DNA of 64,000 nucleotides from Acidobacteriota bacterium (GCA_029559035.1 JAKQCT010000090.1:60081-124080), one strand, 5' to 3'; shown: positions 17,187-27,135, counted from the stretch's first letter. The notes: generated from the letters alone by a model not told the origin. Program-made: numbers and translations.

Positions 17187-18914
17187 ATGAAAAACTACGA
17201 TTTCAAGATCGACCCTCTTACGGGTGAAGAGTTTTACGAAGTGCACCTTCGCAACGCGTTGATCCTTGCCGACCCGCTCCTGAACAAGGGGGCGGCTTTC
17301 ACTGAAGAAGAAAGATCGGAGCTGGGCCTCTTCGGCCTGCTCCCGATGGGCGTCTCCACGATCGAAGGACAGGTCCAGAGAGCGCTGGAGAGCTACAGGC
17401 GCAAGCAGGACGACCTCGAGAAGTACCTCTTCCTGCTCGGTCTTCTGAACCGCAACGAAACTCTGTTCTACAGGCTTCTCACCGAGAACCTCGACGAGAT
17501 GGTCCCGATCGTCTACACTCCGACGGTAGGCCAGGCGTGCCAGATGATGAGCCACATCATGAGGCGCCCGAGGGGCGTCTACATCAGCCCTCTCAACATA
17601 GCGAGGATCGACGACATCTTCCAGAGCCTGCCCCGCCCCGACACCAAGCTGATCGTCGTCACCGACGGCGAGAGGATCCTCGGCCTCGGCGACCTCGGCG
17701 TGGACGGGATGGGTATCCCAGTCGGCAAAGTGGCGCTCTATGTCGCCGCGGGAGGACTCCATCCGTCGCTCTGCCTGCCGGTCTGCATCGACGCGGGAAC
17801 GAACAACGAAAGGCTTCTCAAGGACGACCTCTACATGGGCTACCGCCACCCGAGGCTCGAGGGGGACGAGTACTATAAGTTCCTCGAGCGCTTCGTCATC
17901 GCCGTCAAGCGCAACTTCCCCGGATGTCTCCTTCAGTGGGAAGACTTCGCGAAGCACAAGGCGTTCAACCTTCTCGACCGTTACCGCGAACGCATCCTCT
18001 CCTTCGACGACGACATCCAGGGCACGGGCTCGACCGCCTGCGCGACATTCATCAGCGCGATGCGAAGGAAGAAGGAATCGTTCAAGGACCAGACCTTCGT
18101 GATCTGCGGAATGGGCCAGGCCGGAAGCGGCATCGCCTACTGCATCAGGGCCATTCTCATGGAGGAGGGCCTCACCAAGAAGGAAGCCTGCCTGAGGATC
18201 TTCGCCATCGACAAGCCCGGCCTCCTCATGGAAGACACGCCCGGCCTCGAAGAACAGCAGAAGAGCTACGCCAAGCCGCGTTCGGTAGTCGCGGGCTGGA
18301 AGCTGGCGAACGAAGGAATGATAACGCTCGAAGACGTCGTCCGGAACGCCAAGGCGACTTTCCTCGTCGGCGTCACCGCCCAGCGCGGCCTCTTCAGCAA
18401 AGAGATCCTCGAGCAGGTCGGCAGGAACACTCAGACGCCTGTTATCCTCGCCCTCTCCAACCCGACGGCGAAGGCCGAATGCACCCCCGAGGAAGCCATA
18501 CAGGCGACGGGCGGCAGGGCTATCGTCGCGACGGGAAGCCCCTTCAAGCCGGTCAACTACGAAGGCCGCGAGATCTCGTTCTCGCAGTGCAACAACATGT
18601 ACATCTTCCCGGGAGTCGGCGTCGGCGCCCTCGTCGCCCAGGCGACCAAGGTCACGGACGAGATGTTCATCGCGGGAAGCAAGGCGATCTCCGCCATGGT
18701 GACCGACGAGCAGCTGCAGAAGGGCATGATGCTTCCGGAAATGAAGGAGATCAGGAGAGCCTCGTTCGAGGTCGCTCTCGCCGTCGCCAAGGAAGCGAGG
18801 GAAACCGGCATCGGCAGACAGCTTTCCGATTCCCACCTGATGGCGCTCATCGCCAAGGCGCAGTGGGAACCGCACTACTTCCCCTACAGGTCCGACAGGA
18901 GACGCCTGGACTGA
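17187..18914 (+). CDS. NAD(P)-dependent malic enzyme, large (MaeA-like) type
   Basis: 575 residues. The enzyme decarboxylates malate to pyruvate with NAD or NADP. N-terminal FGLLPMGVSTIEGQVQRALE and VPIVYTPTVGQACQ (with the catalytic Tyr) are typical, followed by LLQWEDFAKHKAFNLLDRY, the metal site SFDDDIQGTGSTACA, the dinucleotide fold FVICGMGQAGSGIAYC, and ALSNPTAKAECTPEEA. Length fits the large eukaryotic/E. coli SfcA-type enzymes, not the 400-residue form. It starts after GGGGAGGAACACC and is followed by a strong terminator. NAD versus NADP preference cannot be settled by eye. Confidence 0.95.
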   Translation: MKNYDFKIDPLTGEEFYEVHLRNALILADPLLNKGAAFTEEERSELGLFGLLPMGVSTIEGQVQRALESYRRKQDDLEKYLFLLGLLNRNETLFYRLLTENLDEMVPIVYTPTVGQACQMMSHIMRRPRGVYISPLNIARIDDIFQSLPRPDTKLIVVTDGERILGLGDLGVDGMGIPVGKVALYVAAGGLHPSLCLPVCIDAGTNNERLLKDDLYMGYRHPRLEGDEYYKFLERFVIAVKRNFPGCLLQWEDFAKHKAFNLLDRYRERILSFDDDIQGTGSTACATFISAMRRKKESFKDQTFVICGMGQAGSGIAYCIRAILMEEGLTKKEACLRIFAIDKPGLLMEDTPGLEEQQKSYAKPRSVVAGWKLANEGMITLEDVVRNAKATFLVGVTAQRGLFSKEILEQVGRNTQTPVILALSNPTAKAECTPEEAIQATGGRAIVATGSPFKPVNYEGREISFSQCNNMYIFPGVGVGALVAQATKVTDEMFIAGSKAISAMVTDEQLQKGMMLPEMKEIRRASFEVALAVAKEARETGIGRQLSDSHLMALIAKAQWEPHYFPYRSDRRRLD

Positions 18915-18937
18915 CCGGGATCTCAAGCCGATCAACC

Positions 18938-18969
18938 AAAAGAGGAGTCTTCGCGGCTCCTCTTTTTTT
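18938..18969 (+). terminator. Rho-independent terminator after malic enzyme
   Basis: Ten-base stem (AAAAGAGGAG with CTCCTCTTTT), nine-base loop and a run of T. It lies 24 nt after the malic enzyme stop. Confidence 0.88.
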
Positions 18970-18991
18970 GTCACAGAAATATTTTCCGGAT

Positions 18992-19020
18992 AAAAAAAAG
19001 GGCGGGTTTGGAACCCGCCC
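18992..19020 (-). terminator. Rho-independent terminator after aldehyde dehydrogenase
   Basis: Perfect nine-base stem GGGCGGGTT/AACCCGCCC (19000-19008 and 19012-19020) with a three-base loop; on the minus strand it is followed by eight T. It ends the dehydrogenase transcript and faces the malic enzyme terminator. Confidence 0.9.
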
Positions 19021-19044
19021 CTACCAAATACAAGAAAAACTTAT

Positions 19045-20559
19045 CTATTTCACTTTGACGATCTTGTCGGTGTCGATCTGGGCCTTCTGGAGATGGCCTG
19101 AGAAATCGACATAGATCGCCTTCCACTCGGAGAAGAGGTCGAGCGCTTCCTTGCCGCCTTCCCTGTGGCCGTTGCCGGTCTGCTTCACGCCGCCGAAGGG
19201 CAGGTGGTTCTCGGCGCCGATCGTCGGGGCGTTGATGTAGCAAAGGCCGGTGTGGATGTCCCTCATCGCCGTGAAGGCGTTGTTGACGTCCCTGGTGTAG
19301 ATGGCGCCCGAAAGCCCGTAGAGGCAGTCGTTCTGCATGGCCACCGCCTCTTCGAAGGTCCTGAAGGGGACGACCGCTAGGACGGGGCCGAAGACCTCCT
19401 CCTTGAATAGGCGCATCTTGGGCGTGACGTCGGCGAAGATCGTGGGCTCTACGAAGAACCCGTTCTTGTGTTTCGGCCCGGTGAGGCGCTTTCCGCCGCA
19501 GACGAGCTTCGCTCCTTCCTTCTTCGCTATCTGGACGTACTCGAGGTCGGTGTTGAGCTGCCCCTCGTCGACCGCGGGCCCCATCTCGGTGCTCTCGTCG
19601 AGCCCCGGTCCGACCTTCAACGCCTTTGCGCGTTTGGCGAGCATCGCGAGGAACTTGTCGTAGACCTTCCTGTGAACGAGGCAGCGGCTCGTGGCGGTGC
19701 AGCGCTGGCCGGTCGTCCCGAACGCGCCCCACAGGACGCCTTCGAGGGCGAGGTCGAGGTCCGCATCATCCATCACGATGACGGCGTTCTTTCCGCCCAT
19801 TTCGAGGCCGACGCGCTTGAAGTCCTTGGCGCAGGCGAGGTTTATCTGGCGGCCGACTTCCGTGGATCCGGTGAAGGAGATGAGAGAAACGTCGGGATGG
19901 TCGCACAGAGGCGTTCCTACTCCGCGGCCTCCTCCCGTCACGTAGTTGATGACTCCCGAAGGAAAGCCCACCTCCTCCGCGCCCTTGACGAGGTTCCAGA
20001 CGCTGAGCGGCGTGAGGCTGGCCGGTTTGATCACGACCGTGTTGCCGCAAACAAGCGCCGGCATCATCTTCCAGGTCGGAATTGCCATGGGGAAGTTCCA
20101 GGGAGTGATGAGGCCGCAGACGCCTATGGGCTGGCGCACAGACATGGCCCACTTGTTCGGAAGCTCGGAGGGGGTCGTCTCGCCGAACTGGCGGCGGCCT
20201 TCGCCTGCCCAGTAAAGAGAGCAATCGATGCCTTCCTGGACGTCGCCGCGAGTCTCCTTCAGGATCTTGCCCATTTCGCGCGTGGCGTCCCGGGCGATCC
20301 TTTCCTTGTTCTTCTTGAGCCAGAGCCCTAGCTCCATCACAAGCTCGCCCCTCTTGGGAGCGGGAACGAGGCGCCACTTCTTGTAGGCTTCTTTCGCCGC
20401 CTTGACCGCCGCGTTGACGTCCTCGGGGCCGCTGTCCTGGAAATGGCCGATGATGTCCCTCGTGTCAGCCGGGTTGACGTTCACGAACGTCTTGCCCGAC
20501 TTGCAGGCGACCCACTGGCCGTTGATAAAATTCTTGTAAACCGTAGCTTTCTTTGCCAT
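19045..20559 (-). CDS. aldehyde dehydrogenase family protein
   Basis: 504-residue NAD(P)-dependent aldehyde dehydrogenase. [17 protein letters not shown], the cofactor loop [12 protein letters not shown], the general base Glu in [11 protein letters not shown], the nucleophile Cys in [10 protein letters not shown] and the C-terminal [10 protein letters not shown] and [12 protein letters not shown] are all in place. Start: AAGGAGG is five bases before the ATG at 20559 (MAKKATVY); a frame to 20613 only adds unconserved residues. The pattern is close to broad semialdehyde dehydrogenases, but I cannot say which aldehyde. It stands alone, converging on malic enzyme. Confidence 0.94.
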   Translation of the reverse strand: MAKKATVYKNFINGQWVACKSGKTFVNVNPADTRDIIGHFQDSGPEDVNAAVKAAKEAYKKWRLVPAPKRGELVMELGLWLKKNKERIARDATREMGKILKETRGDVQEGIDCSLYWAGEGRRQFGETTPSELPNKWAMSVRQPIGVCGLITPWNFPMAIPTWKMMPALVCGNTVVIKPASLTPLSVWNLVKGAEEVGFPSGVINYVTGGGRGVGTPLCDHPDVSLISFTGSTEVGRQINLACAKDFKRVGLEMGGKNAVIVMDDADLDLALEGVLWGAFGTTGQRCTATSRCLVHRKVYDKFLAMLAKRAKALKVGPGLDESTEMGPAVDEGQLNTDLEYVQIAKKEGAKLVCGGKRLTGPKHKNGFFVEPTIFADVTPKMRLFKEEVFGPVLAVVPFRTFEEAVAMQNDCLYGLSGAIYTRDVNNAFTAMRDIHTGLCYINAPTIGAENHLPFGGVKQTGNGHREGGKEALDLFSEWKAIYVDFSGHLQKAQIDTDKIVKVK

Positions 20560-20691
20560 CATATCCTCCTTAAAATCCTGCCCCCGAAAAGGGCGAAAGC
20601 GGAATTTTACCACATTTTGGGGAAAAATCGGCGCGATCAGGAAAGATGTTGGATGGAACTGTACTTAATAAGCCCTTCCTTTTATTGTTTT

Positions 20692-20730
20692 TCAGGGGAT
20701 ACTTGTCGCAGCTTCCCTGTTATAAGACAT
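20692..20730 (-). other. 12-codon mini-ORF with a strong ribosome site
   Basis: Within the last codons of the acyltransferase gene, AAAGGAGG is followed by ATG at 20730 and a 12-residue frame (MSYNREAATSIP) ending at 20692. It could be a remnant of a lost downstream gene or a leader peptide; coding is not proven. The rest of the gap up to 20559 is AT-rich with no ORF. Confidence 0.25.
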
Positions 20731-21898
20731 TTCGTCCTCCTTTGGCCGAAAGGCCGGAAAAATTAACGAACTCCAAAATATTCTTTGTAATTATCGAAGG
20801 CCAGTTCTTTACCATAAATGGACGCTCCAATATGACAAACAGAAATGCGCATGAAACGATAACTATCGGGACAACCACCAGCATCTGCAGGAAATAGTTT
20901 ATGGCATAGCCATGGCCGATTCTCAAATTAAGAGTTGTTCTTGCAAGCAAGGCGACAAATTGGAAATGGTAAAGATAAATCGTGTAGCACATCCCTCCGA
21001 TCACAACGAGCCAGCGGTTTCTAGCCATGCTGTTCCATAAAACGCCGCGAAACGCGGCAAAATAGGCAAAAAGGATTAGAAAAGGCAAAAGAGATTTTAT
21101 ATGGAACCGATTTATCACTACAAGCCACATTAACGTCAGCGAGATTATCCCGATAAGGTCATACCATCTGGTTTTGACTGGAGCTTTCTTCCATTCAACT
21201 AGAAATACATCTGCGAGCAGAAACCCGGCCAGGAAATATTGGATTTCTCCCAGTAGGAAAATGTGATACTCACTGGTTCCGAACAAGTATGGGAAAATCA
21301 ATATGCCGGAACTTATTACAGATCTTCGAATCCATCTGTTGCCAATCAGAAAGACACAGCATAAAAAAGGGGCAAGCAGGTAAAATTGAACCTCCACTTC
21401 CAGCGACCAAGCCACTCCGTTTATGGTGCTCGCTTCGCCATAAGTCACATTGTGCAGGTAAAATATGCTTGCAAGAAAATGAGTAAATAAATCGCCGAAT
21501 TTATCCCCTTGGATTATCAATAAAGAAACGAACAATACCACGATATTGGCAATATAAGGTGGTTCGAGCCTTGTTAGACGACGCAAGTAATATTTCCCCA
21601 GAGGGGGAAGTCCTGCTTTGTTCAGGTATTGCTCAGCAAAAGGAGCCGCCAGTATGAACCCGCTGATCACAAAAAACAGTTGAACGCCGAAATGGCCCTG
21701 CGAAAGCGCCAGATCAAGATATGAATCTTTCGCGGACTCACGAAATGTTACCGCGTTGTGATTTTTTAAGTATTCGTTGAGATGAAAAAGGACGACGCTT
21801 ATTATCGCGAAGAAACGTAAGCCGTCTATTTCCGGAATAAAAGCCCCGCCGGAGGTTACCCTTGAAAAACGGGCAAGTATCTTATCGACAAAACTCAT
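20720..21898 (-). CDS. acyltransferase 3 family membrane protein
   Basis: 392 residues with about ten hydrophobic segments. Acyltransferase-3 proteins add acetyl or other acyl groups to extracellular sugars. The signature Arg and His are in IDGLRFFAIISVVLFHL near residues 27-39, followed by HFGVQLFFVISGFILA, YYLRRLTRLEPPYI and TINGVAWSLEVEVQFYLLAP. The gene is clearly AT-richer than the dehydrogenase beside it, and its codon use differs, which suggests transfer. It starts 5 nt after the stop of the upstream surface protein gene region and ends the AT-rich operon. Confidence 0.92.
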   Translation of the reverse strand: MSFVDKILARFSRVTSGGAFIPEIDGLRFFAIISVVLFHLNEYLKNHNAVTFRESAKDSYLDLALSQGHFGVQLFFVISGFILAAPFAEQYLNKAGLPPLGKYYLRRLTRLEPPYIANIVVLFVSLLIIQGDKFGDLFTHFLASIFYLHNVTYGEASTINGVAWSLEVEVQFYLLAPFLCCVFLIGNRWIRRSVISSGILIFPYLFGTSEYHIFLLGEIQYFLAGFLLADVFLVEWKKAPVKTRWYDLIGIISLTLMWLVVINRFHIKSLLPFLILFAYFAAFRGVLWNSMARNRWLVVIGGMCYTIYLYHFQFVALLARTTLNLRIGHGYAINYFLQMLVVVPIVIVSCAFLFVILERPFMVKNWPSIITKNILEFVNFSGLSAKGGRNVL

Positions 21899-21903
21899 TT
21901 CAC

Positions 21904-23580
21904 CTATCTCGTGAAAGTGAAGCAGTCGGATTTGTAAAGAGGTAGTTCATTGCCATTAGAATTCACGGCACGAACCTGGATGCATACGGGAACACCCTTA
22001 GGAAGAAGATTCTTAAGAGCAGTTCCCTTCTTGGCGATAATTCTTTGAGGCCCCTTGAAAGTAGTGCTCGGAACAGGTATACCTGATATTGTTACCTGCA
22101 TGCTATTGCCCAAATAACCATGTGTACCATAATTATCTCCCAGAATTTCAAGCCGAAAAGGGTTTTGAAGTTTGTTCACTTGCGTAATTAATGGACAGAA
22201 TGTGGTTATGCCTTTGACTGAGGATTCATAGACATAATTGTATGGAGTGGTGTCAACTGCTGCAATGTCCATATTATTTGTTTGATCCGTCACTTCGCAT
22301 AGCGAAGAGCGTCCGGAATTCTGCCAAAGAAGAGGAATTTCTATTGTTTCTACACAGTTTCCAGAAATGATGTTCCCCCCACTTGTTTTTAGAAGACCAT
22401 ATTTCATTTTTTCTCCGTATACATCATCTGTCCTCCATATTCCTGTGCAGAAAGCAACGTTTCCGTCAGGTGCAATTACCGCAGATTTCGACGAAAAAGT
22501 AACACTACCTAAAGATTTCTTATAAACAATAGCCGTTTCTTCACATTGCCCAGTTTCATTAATTTCTATTACCCCCTCTCCTGAATAGAAGTTAGCGTCA
22601 GTAGCTGTATAACCTATAAATTGCGCAAATGCTGTGACTATCCCGTCTCCTTTTGGAAAAAGCGGGCCTAAAAGAACATCATTGTCATAGCCATCATCAT
22701 TTACGGGAAGCTCCTTTGCCCATCTAAAGCTTCCGTCATTTGCATAACAAAGAATTTCGGGATGGCCCTCATTGTCGCTCAGTGGATCATGAGCGGCTAT
22801 TAGATAATCCCCGGATGTGGTCAGTGCAAGACTTTTTATTTCACCGATCGCTTCCGTGATTGCTTTCTTCCATATTAACATTCCATCAGTATTGAATTTA
22901 TAAAGACGATCCATACCCCATGCGATAAACTCAGAATCGCCGACAAGCGTTGCGCCAATGAACTCAAATAACTGGATATCCTCATTTATTGCGGTTTTTG
23001 TCCAAATTACATTGCCGTTGGGATCTATCTTCATGATCCAACCCAATATTAATAGATTCGTTCCCGCCCCCTCATAAATCCCGCCAACAACGATGATATT
23101 GTGGTCTGGTAATTCGTAGGCTTTACGGGCGAATGTCCTCTCGCCATAAGCCTTCTGCCATAATATTGTTCCATTATCGCTAATCTTAATCAGCCAGCTT
23201 TTCACATATCCAAGAGCATCAAAGTCGTTGGACCAGGCAGCTATAATATATGCGCCGTCATAAGTCGCAGTTATTCCATAGGCCATTTCTTCGCTGTTAC
23301 CGCCAAATTGCTTTTTCCATAGAATAGCTCCTTCAGCATTAACCCTTATTACAAGAATGTCGGCGTCATTAATTGAAATGGCGTTTCTGGTATATGTTGC
23401 CCCGCAAATTATTAACCCGTCATCCGGACTCTTTTCTATACATAGAGGGAAGTAATCTTCCCCGTCGTTGATGCCGTACATTGCGGTTATCTGCCCTGAA
23501 TAAACATTGACGGATAATAATATCGATAAGCATGAAAAGATAAATGTGCATGAAATATATATTTTCCTTGCAACCGTCAT
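21904..23580 (-). CDS. secreted beta-propeller-like surface protein
   Basis: 558 residues. A signal peptide covers about 5-28 (IYISCTFIFSCLSILLSVNVYSG). Repeated blades follow with the pattern ILWKKxxG or IWTKT: LWKKQFGGNSEEMAYGI, LWQKAYGERTFARKAYEL, IWTKTAINEDIQ, IWKKAITEAIGEI and RWAKELPVNDDG. Several blades end in phrases such as DGAYIIAAW or SGDYLIAAHD, as in proteins built on PQQ-like or delta-60-type repeats. A C-terminal Ig/TIG-like segment starts near FRLEILGDNYG. I start at ATG 23580, five bases after GGAGG; the longer frame to 23634 runs through a hairpin. Function unknown. Confidence 0.72.
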   Translation of the reverse strand: MTVARKIYISCTFIFSCLSILLSVNVYSGQITAMYGINDGEDYFPLCIEKSPDDGLIICGATYTRNAISINDADILVIRVNAEGAILWKKQFGGNSEEMAYGITATYDGAYIIAAWSNDFDALGYVKSWLIKISDNGTILWQKAYGERTFARKAYELPDHNIIVVGGIYEGAGTNLLILGWIMKIDPNGNVIWTKTAINEDIQLFEFIGATLVGDSEFIAWGMDRLYKFNTDGMLIWKKAITEAIGEIKSLALTTSGDYLIAAHDPLSDNEGHPEILCYANDGSFRWAKELPVNDDGYDNDVLLGPLFPKGDGIVTAFAQFIGYTATDANFYSGEGVIEINETGQCEETAIVYKKSLGSVTFSSKSAVIAPDGNVAFCTGIWRTDDVYGEKMKYGLLKTSGGNIISGNCVETIEIPLLWQNSGRSSLCEVTDQTNNMDIAAVDTTPYNYVYESSVKGITTFCPLITQVNKLQNPFRLEILGDNYGTHGYLGNSMQVTISGIPVPSTTFKGPQRIIAKKGTALKNLLPKGVPVCIQVRAVNSNGNELPLYKSDCFTFTR

Positions 23581-23601
23581 CTTATCCTCCAAGAAAGAAG
23601 A

Positions 23602-23626
23602 CCGCTGCCGGAAATACCGGCAGCGG
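23602..23626 (-). repeat. perfect hairpin between two surface-protein genes
   Basis: CCGCTGCCGG and CCGGCAGCGG form a ten-base perfect stem with a five-base loop. On the minus strand it is followed by a pyrimidine-rich TCTTCTTTCTT and then the ribosome site of the next gene. It may be an attenuator or an RNA stability element between the two genes. Confidence 0.6.
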
Positions 23627-23648
23627 CTGAACATATCAAGCAGGCGAT

Positions 23649-26600
23649 TTACTTTGGCGTCGCCCTGAAATCCTGTTCTTTGTGGCAGTTGTCGTTTTCT
23701 TTGATTTTGATCTTGCGGTTGGGCGGGTCGAAAACGTACTTAGCGGCATCTTCTTCACTCGGCGCAAGAGTGTAGTCACCCGGGGGAAGATCCGCAAAGA
23801 TAAATTCCCCTGTCTCGTCGGTTGTGGTTGTTTTATCGCCCGTTTTCATTTTTATTCCGGCGATACCGTTGCCTTGGCTTGTGATGACTACCCCGCGAAG
23901 GAGGATCGGTGATGCAATAAAATCAGCATCTATGATGTTTTGCCCGCTTACAGTGAGATCATAGAATGAAGGCGTAAATTGGTACGTCGAGCTAATATCT
24001 GGTTCGACATGATATGGACCGTTCGACAGTCCCGTGAATTCGTAATAGCCCTGCGAGTCTGTTTTCGCAGTTTCCGTTGATGTGCCTGAGAGAAGAACAT
24101 TGTAATTCGCAAGACCCATTTTCTTGAATAAGATCCTGCCTGATGTCGTGTATATCCCGGGTGCAGACGTCGCCGTGAAGTTCTTCCCTGTAACATTCGC
24201 ACCGCTGATTGTCACTGAATAGTTGACAGGGCTAAAGGTGTATCCGGTTTTGGAAGGATTAACTGTGTATGTCCCATTTACCATGCCGTAAATAGTGTAT
24301 GTGCCGTTGCTTGCAGTGACTGCAGTTGACGAACCTGCAGTTACCGTCACCCCTGAAAGACCCGCACCGCTCAATGTAATTACTCCAGAAATTGTATACG
24401 TTGGAGCTGCAGTGGCCGTGAAGTTTTTGCCTGTCTGGTTAGCGCCCGAGATAGTGACTGAAAGATTCGTCGGAGAAAACGTGTAACCGCTCTTGCTCGG
24501 CGTCACCGTATAAGAACCATTGCCCAAGCCGGAAAAAGTGTATGTTCCGTTCGAAGCAGTTATGGTGGTAGCGTTTGCAGCACCCGTGAGGGTCATCGTG
24601 ACACCGGAATTTGTGGCGCCCGACACCGTTCCAGAAATTGAATAGGACGCGGTAGCCGTGGCAGTGAAGTCTTTTCCGGTTACATCCGCGTCGCTGACTG
24701 TCACAGAGTAGTATGCAGGGCTGAAAGCATAGCCCGTTTTTGAAGGTGTAATTGTATACGTTCCGTTCTTTAGACCCGATATAAGATAATTGCCGTTTGC
24801 ATCGGTTGTTGCTGAGACAGTGCCTGTTGAAACAGTCACGCCTGAAAGTGATACGCTGTTATATGTTACATTCCCCCGAATTGAGTATGTCGTGGTAATT
24901 CTCGGCCAACGTCCATTGGTGTAGTTTTGAAGGTGATACATAACGGAATCCATCGTCGGGCCGACAAAAATAACAGTCTCCGACTCATCGCTCCATGTAT
25001 CACTGAGGCTATCAAGCCTTGTTATAGGGGCCGCGACATATCCGGTAACTCCTTTTTTGTAGTCATCGGAAGTCTGCCATATGCGTCTTAGTTCTCCTTT
25101 TTTCGGAGTGTCACTCGATGATTCGCCGGGGTTGTAAATGAGGATCCACGCCTCCTGTCCGTTGACTGGGGTTGTTGATAAAAGAGTATATGGAACCCAG
25201 TTGGGATTCAAAGGAGGTGGGTAGAACTTCCATCCCTTTGAAGAAAGGCATTCATTATCACCGTATTTGCATAGGTGAGTGTCTTCCAACATTCCATAAC
25301 AGTTATCTGTATTACTCGGGTCAAAGTAGTACGCATGCTTCACCTGCACGCTGCCGAAGAAAATCCAATCCTGAATCGCCGCACCGAAATCCCATGCTAG
25401 TTGTCCGGGCGCCGGCCCCGCATAAGATGCGTCCGCGCAATGACAGTTGGGTTGCCCAAAACAGTTGCAATGAAGGACATATCTGCTTTTTATTTTAATT
25501 CCCGAACTGCCGGTTCCCGCGTTGGCTACAAATTGGGCGGTCGAACTCATGGCAACTTGCGGCTGTCCCTGGAAGTTTGGCGAGGTCGGAAGAGTTCCTA
25601 GAGGCAACCAGTGTTTAAAGAGTGTACGATAGTGCACCGGGCTTTTCATGCCTGCGGCAGGATTGGTGTAATAAGGGGCCACTGTCTTTGAATAAGCGCA
25701 TACCGGCGGTATTGCGGTAGATGGAGGAACTATCGGAGGCATGCAGATGTTTTGACCAAGGTGATTGAAAAGAAACTTCCCATTCCATATATCCTGGTTA
25801 TCGGGTATTACATTGCAGCTTAGATCACTTCCAGCTTGTGGTCCTCCTTGATTGGGATTCCAGTGAAATTTGTCCTTGGTATTGTCGTAGTCGTCCATAC
25901 ATTCTGGGGCATACTGCCCGCATGGATCATTTTCCCAACTTATGCAATTCCCAACATTTTCACTCTGCATTGTGGGAAATGAATCGTCATATTGATCCCA
26001 TTTGTCGTTTTTCCTTGTTACCGCCGTCTGGCAAAGAACGCCGTCTATTCCGTAGCCATCATCGCCCCCAACATTATTAATCAATTCAAACGGCATTTTG
26101 TTGTTGTTGGGATCTACATAGCTTTTCAACCTTAATGTAAGGAAAGCTCCTCCATATTTGTAGGAGACAATCGCACGCACTGTATCGTCATCAAGTATTC
26201 GATTGGCCGGACCGACCCACAGGTCAGGATCGTTTGGAGGAAGAGAGGGACGCTGGCACGGCAAAGCGCTGCAATCTGCGCAAGGAGGTGTCGGCCCAAT
26301 GGTAAGATTTGTGGTAGCCAAGACATTGCCGCTTGAATCCAAGGCGTCGACCGAAAGAGAAGCGAGATTGTCCGAGGGCCATGCCCAAACTTCTTCATCC
26401 GAAAAAATTATTTCCCCATCGGGAGTTGAGTCAACAACAGGATTGTCCGTATTATCAGCGTGGTGTGCCTTGATTCTTGTTTTAGCCGACCCTGCCGCGC
26501 TTGACCACTTTACTTTGAAATGCTCCGTCCTGGGATCACCCTCAAAGCTGTTCGAGGCTGAGAGATACATTCCATGTTCTTTTGGCCATAAAATATAAAG

Positions 26601-27050
26601 AGTCTTGGTTGTGATATCGACAGGAAGAGAGCCATCCCCCACAGAGATATTCGGCATGTCGGTTGTAACAATAAGAGTAATGGCGTAGGTCTTCCCTTTC
26701 TTAAGATCCTCAAAAGGAACCGTTACTGATGGAAAAAACGGAGGATTGAAAAACAATGACTGCTCCAGCTTCCATCCTTCATTAGGAGCATCCTCATCAA
26801 GATACCGGTAAAGTTCAATCCTGGCCTGTAAAACATCAGGCGTAACATTCACAAGATCTAAACTTATATTGAATTTCTGGGTTTGTGTTTCGTAAGCGCT
26901 TTCATTTATCAAGTCGGCAGGGGCCGTCTCTCCTTGCCCAACCAAAAATATATTGTATTCGGTGCTCTTACAGAGCGCCATCGTATAAGCAGAAAAGCTG
27001 AGAAATAGTGAAATAACTCCCACTGATATAAAGACCGCTATTTTTTTCAT
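23649..27050 (-). CDS. large secreted protein with five carboxypeptidase-regulatory-like repeats
   Basis: 1133 residues. A signal peptide is at 1-26. About 690 residues of unassigned sequence follow, with a cysteine-rich patch (CNCFGQPNCHCAD) and several paired Cys suggesting extracellular disulfides. Five tandem domains of 81-84 residues begin near residue 722; each has the form YxISGxV...GVTVT...SNGTYTFSGLxNGxYTVxPSKxGYTFSP...NFTATA. That is the carboxypeptidase-regulatory/Cna-B-like fold used as stalks in surface proteins. The last repeat is more divergent. It is the first gene of an AT-rich minus operon with the propeller protein and acyltransferase. Substrate or partner is unknown. Confidence 0.85.
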   Translation of the reverse strand: MKKIAVFISVGVISLFLSFSAYTMALCKSTEYNIFLVGQGETAPADLINESAYETQTQKFNISLDLVNVTPDVLQARIELYRYLDEDAPNEGWKLEQSLFFNPPFFPSVTVPFEDLKKGKTYAITLIVTTDMPNISVGDGSLPVDITTKTLYILWPKEHGMYLSASNSFEGDPRTEHFKVKWSSAAGSAKTRIKAHHADNTDNPVVDSTPDGEIIFSDEEVWAWPSDNLASLSVDALDSSGNVLATTNLTIGPTPPCADCSALPCQRPSLPPNDPDLWVGPANRILDDDTVRAIVSYKYGGAFLTLRLKSYVDPNNNKMPFELINNVGGDDGYGIDGVLCQTAVTRKNDKWDQYDDSFPTMQSENVGNCISWENDPCGQYAPECMDDYDNTKDKFHWNPNQGGPQAGSDLSCNVIPDNQDIWNGKFLFNHLGQNICMPPIVPPSTAIPPVCAYSKTVAPYYTNPAAGMKSPVHYRTLFKHWLPLGTLPTSPNFQGQPQVAMSSTAQFVANAGTGSSGIKIKSRYVLHCNCFGQPNCHCADASYAGPAPGQLAWDFGAAIQDWIFFGSVQVKHAYYFDPSNTDNCYGMLEDTHLCKYGDNECLSSKGWKFYPPPLNPNWVPYTLLSTTPVNGQEAWILIYNPGESSSDTPKKGELRRIWQTSDDYKKGVTGYVAAPITRLDSLSDTWSDESETVIFVGPTMDSVMYHLQNYTNGRWPRITTTYSIRGNVTYNSVSLSGVTVSTGTVSATTDANGNYLISGLKNGTYTITPSKTGYAFSPAYYSVTVSDADVTGKDFTATATASYSISGTVSGATNSGVTMTLTGAANATTITASNGTYTFSGLGNGSYTVTPSKSGYTFSPTNLSVTISGANQTGKNFTATAAPTYTISGVITLSGAGLSGVTVTAGSSTAVTASNGTYTIYGMVNGTYTVNPSKTGYTFSPVNYSVTISGANVTGKNFTATSAPGIYTTSGRILFKKMGLANYNVLLSGTSTETAKTDSQGYYEFTGLSNGPYHVEPDISSTYQFTPSFYDLTVSGQNIIDADFIASPILLRGVVITSQGNGIAGIKMKTGDKTTTTDETGEFIFADLPPGDYTLAPSEEDAAKYVFDPPNRKIKIKENDNCHKEQDFRATPK
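23652..24887 (-). repeat. five tandem ~250-bp coding repeats (Ig-like domains)
   Basis: Codons 722-1133 of the surface protein are five repeats of 81-84 codons, with the middle three most alike. They encode SNGTYTxxGxxNGxYTVxP-type domains and may vary in number by recombination. Confidence 0.8.
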
Positions 27051-27126
27051 TGTCCGCCCCTCTTTCCCTATAACTATTAGAAAAGTTCCAGATTAAGTTA
27101 GTAGCTTTTTCCAATGGCTATATGGC

Positions 27127-27135
27127 GGGGGGGGG
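27127..27135. repeat. homopolymeric G tract upstream of surface-protein gene
   Basis: Nine consecutive G, about 75 nt upstream of the minus-strand surface protein ATG. Tracts of this length are prone to slippage. Confidence 0.85.

Noticed and set aside
16821..18974. 717-codon open frame on the minus strand across malic enzyme
   Set aside because: It mirrors the GC-rich codons of the malic enzyme gene, is full of Arg, Asp and Glu repeats typical of antisense frames, has no ribosome site and no recognisable domain.
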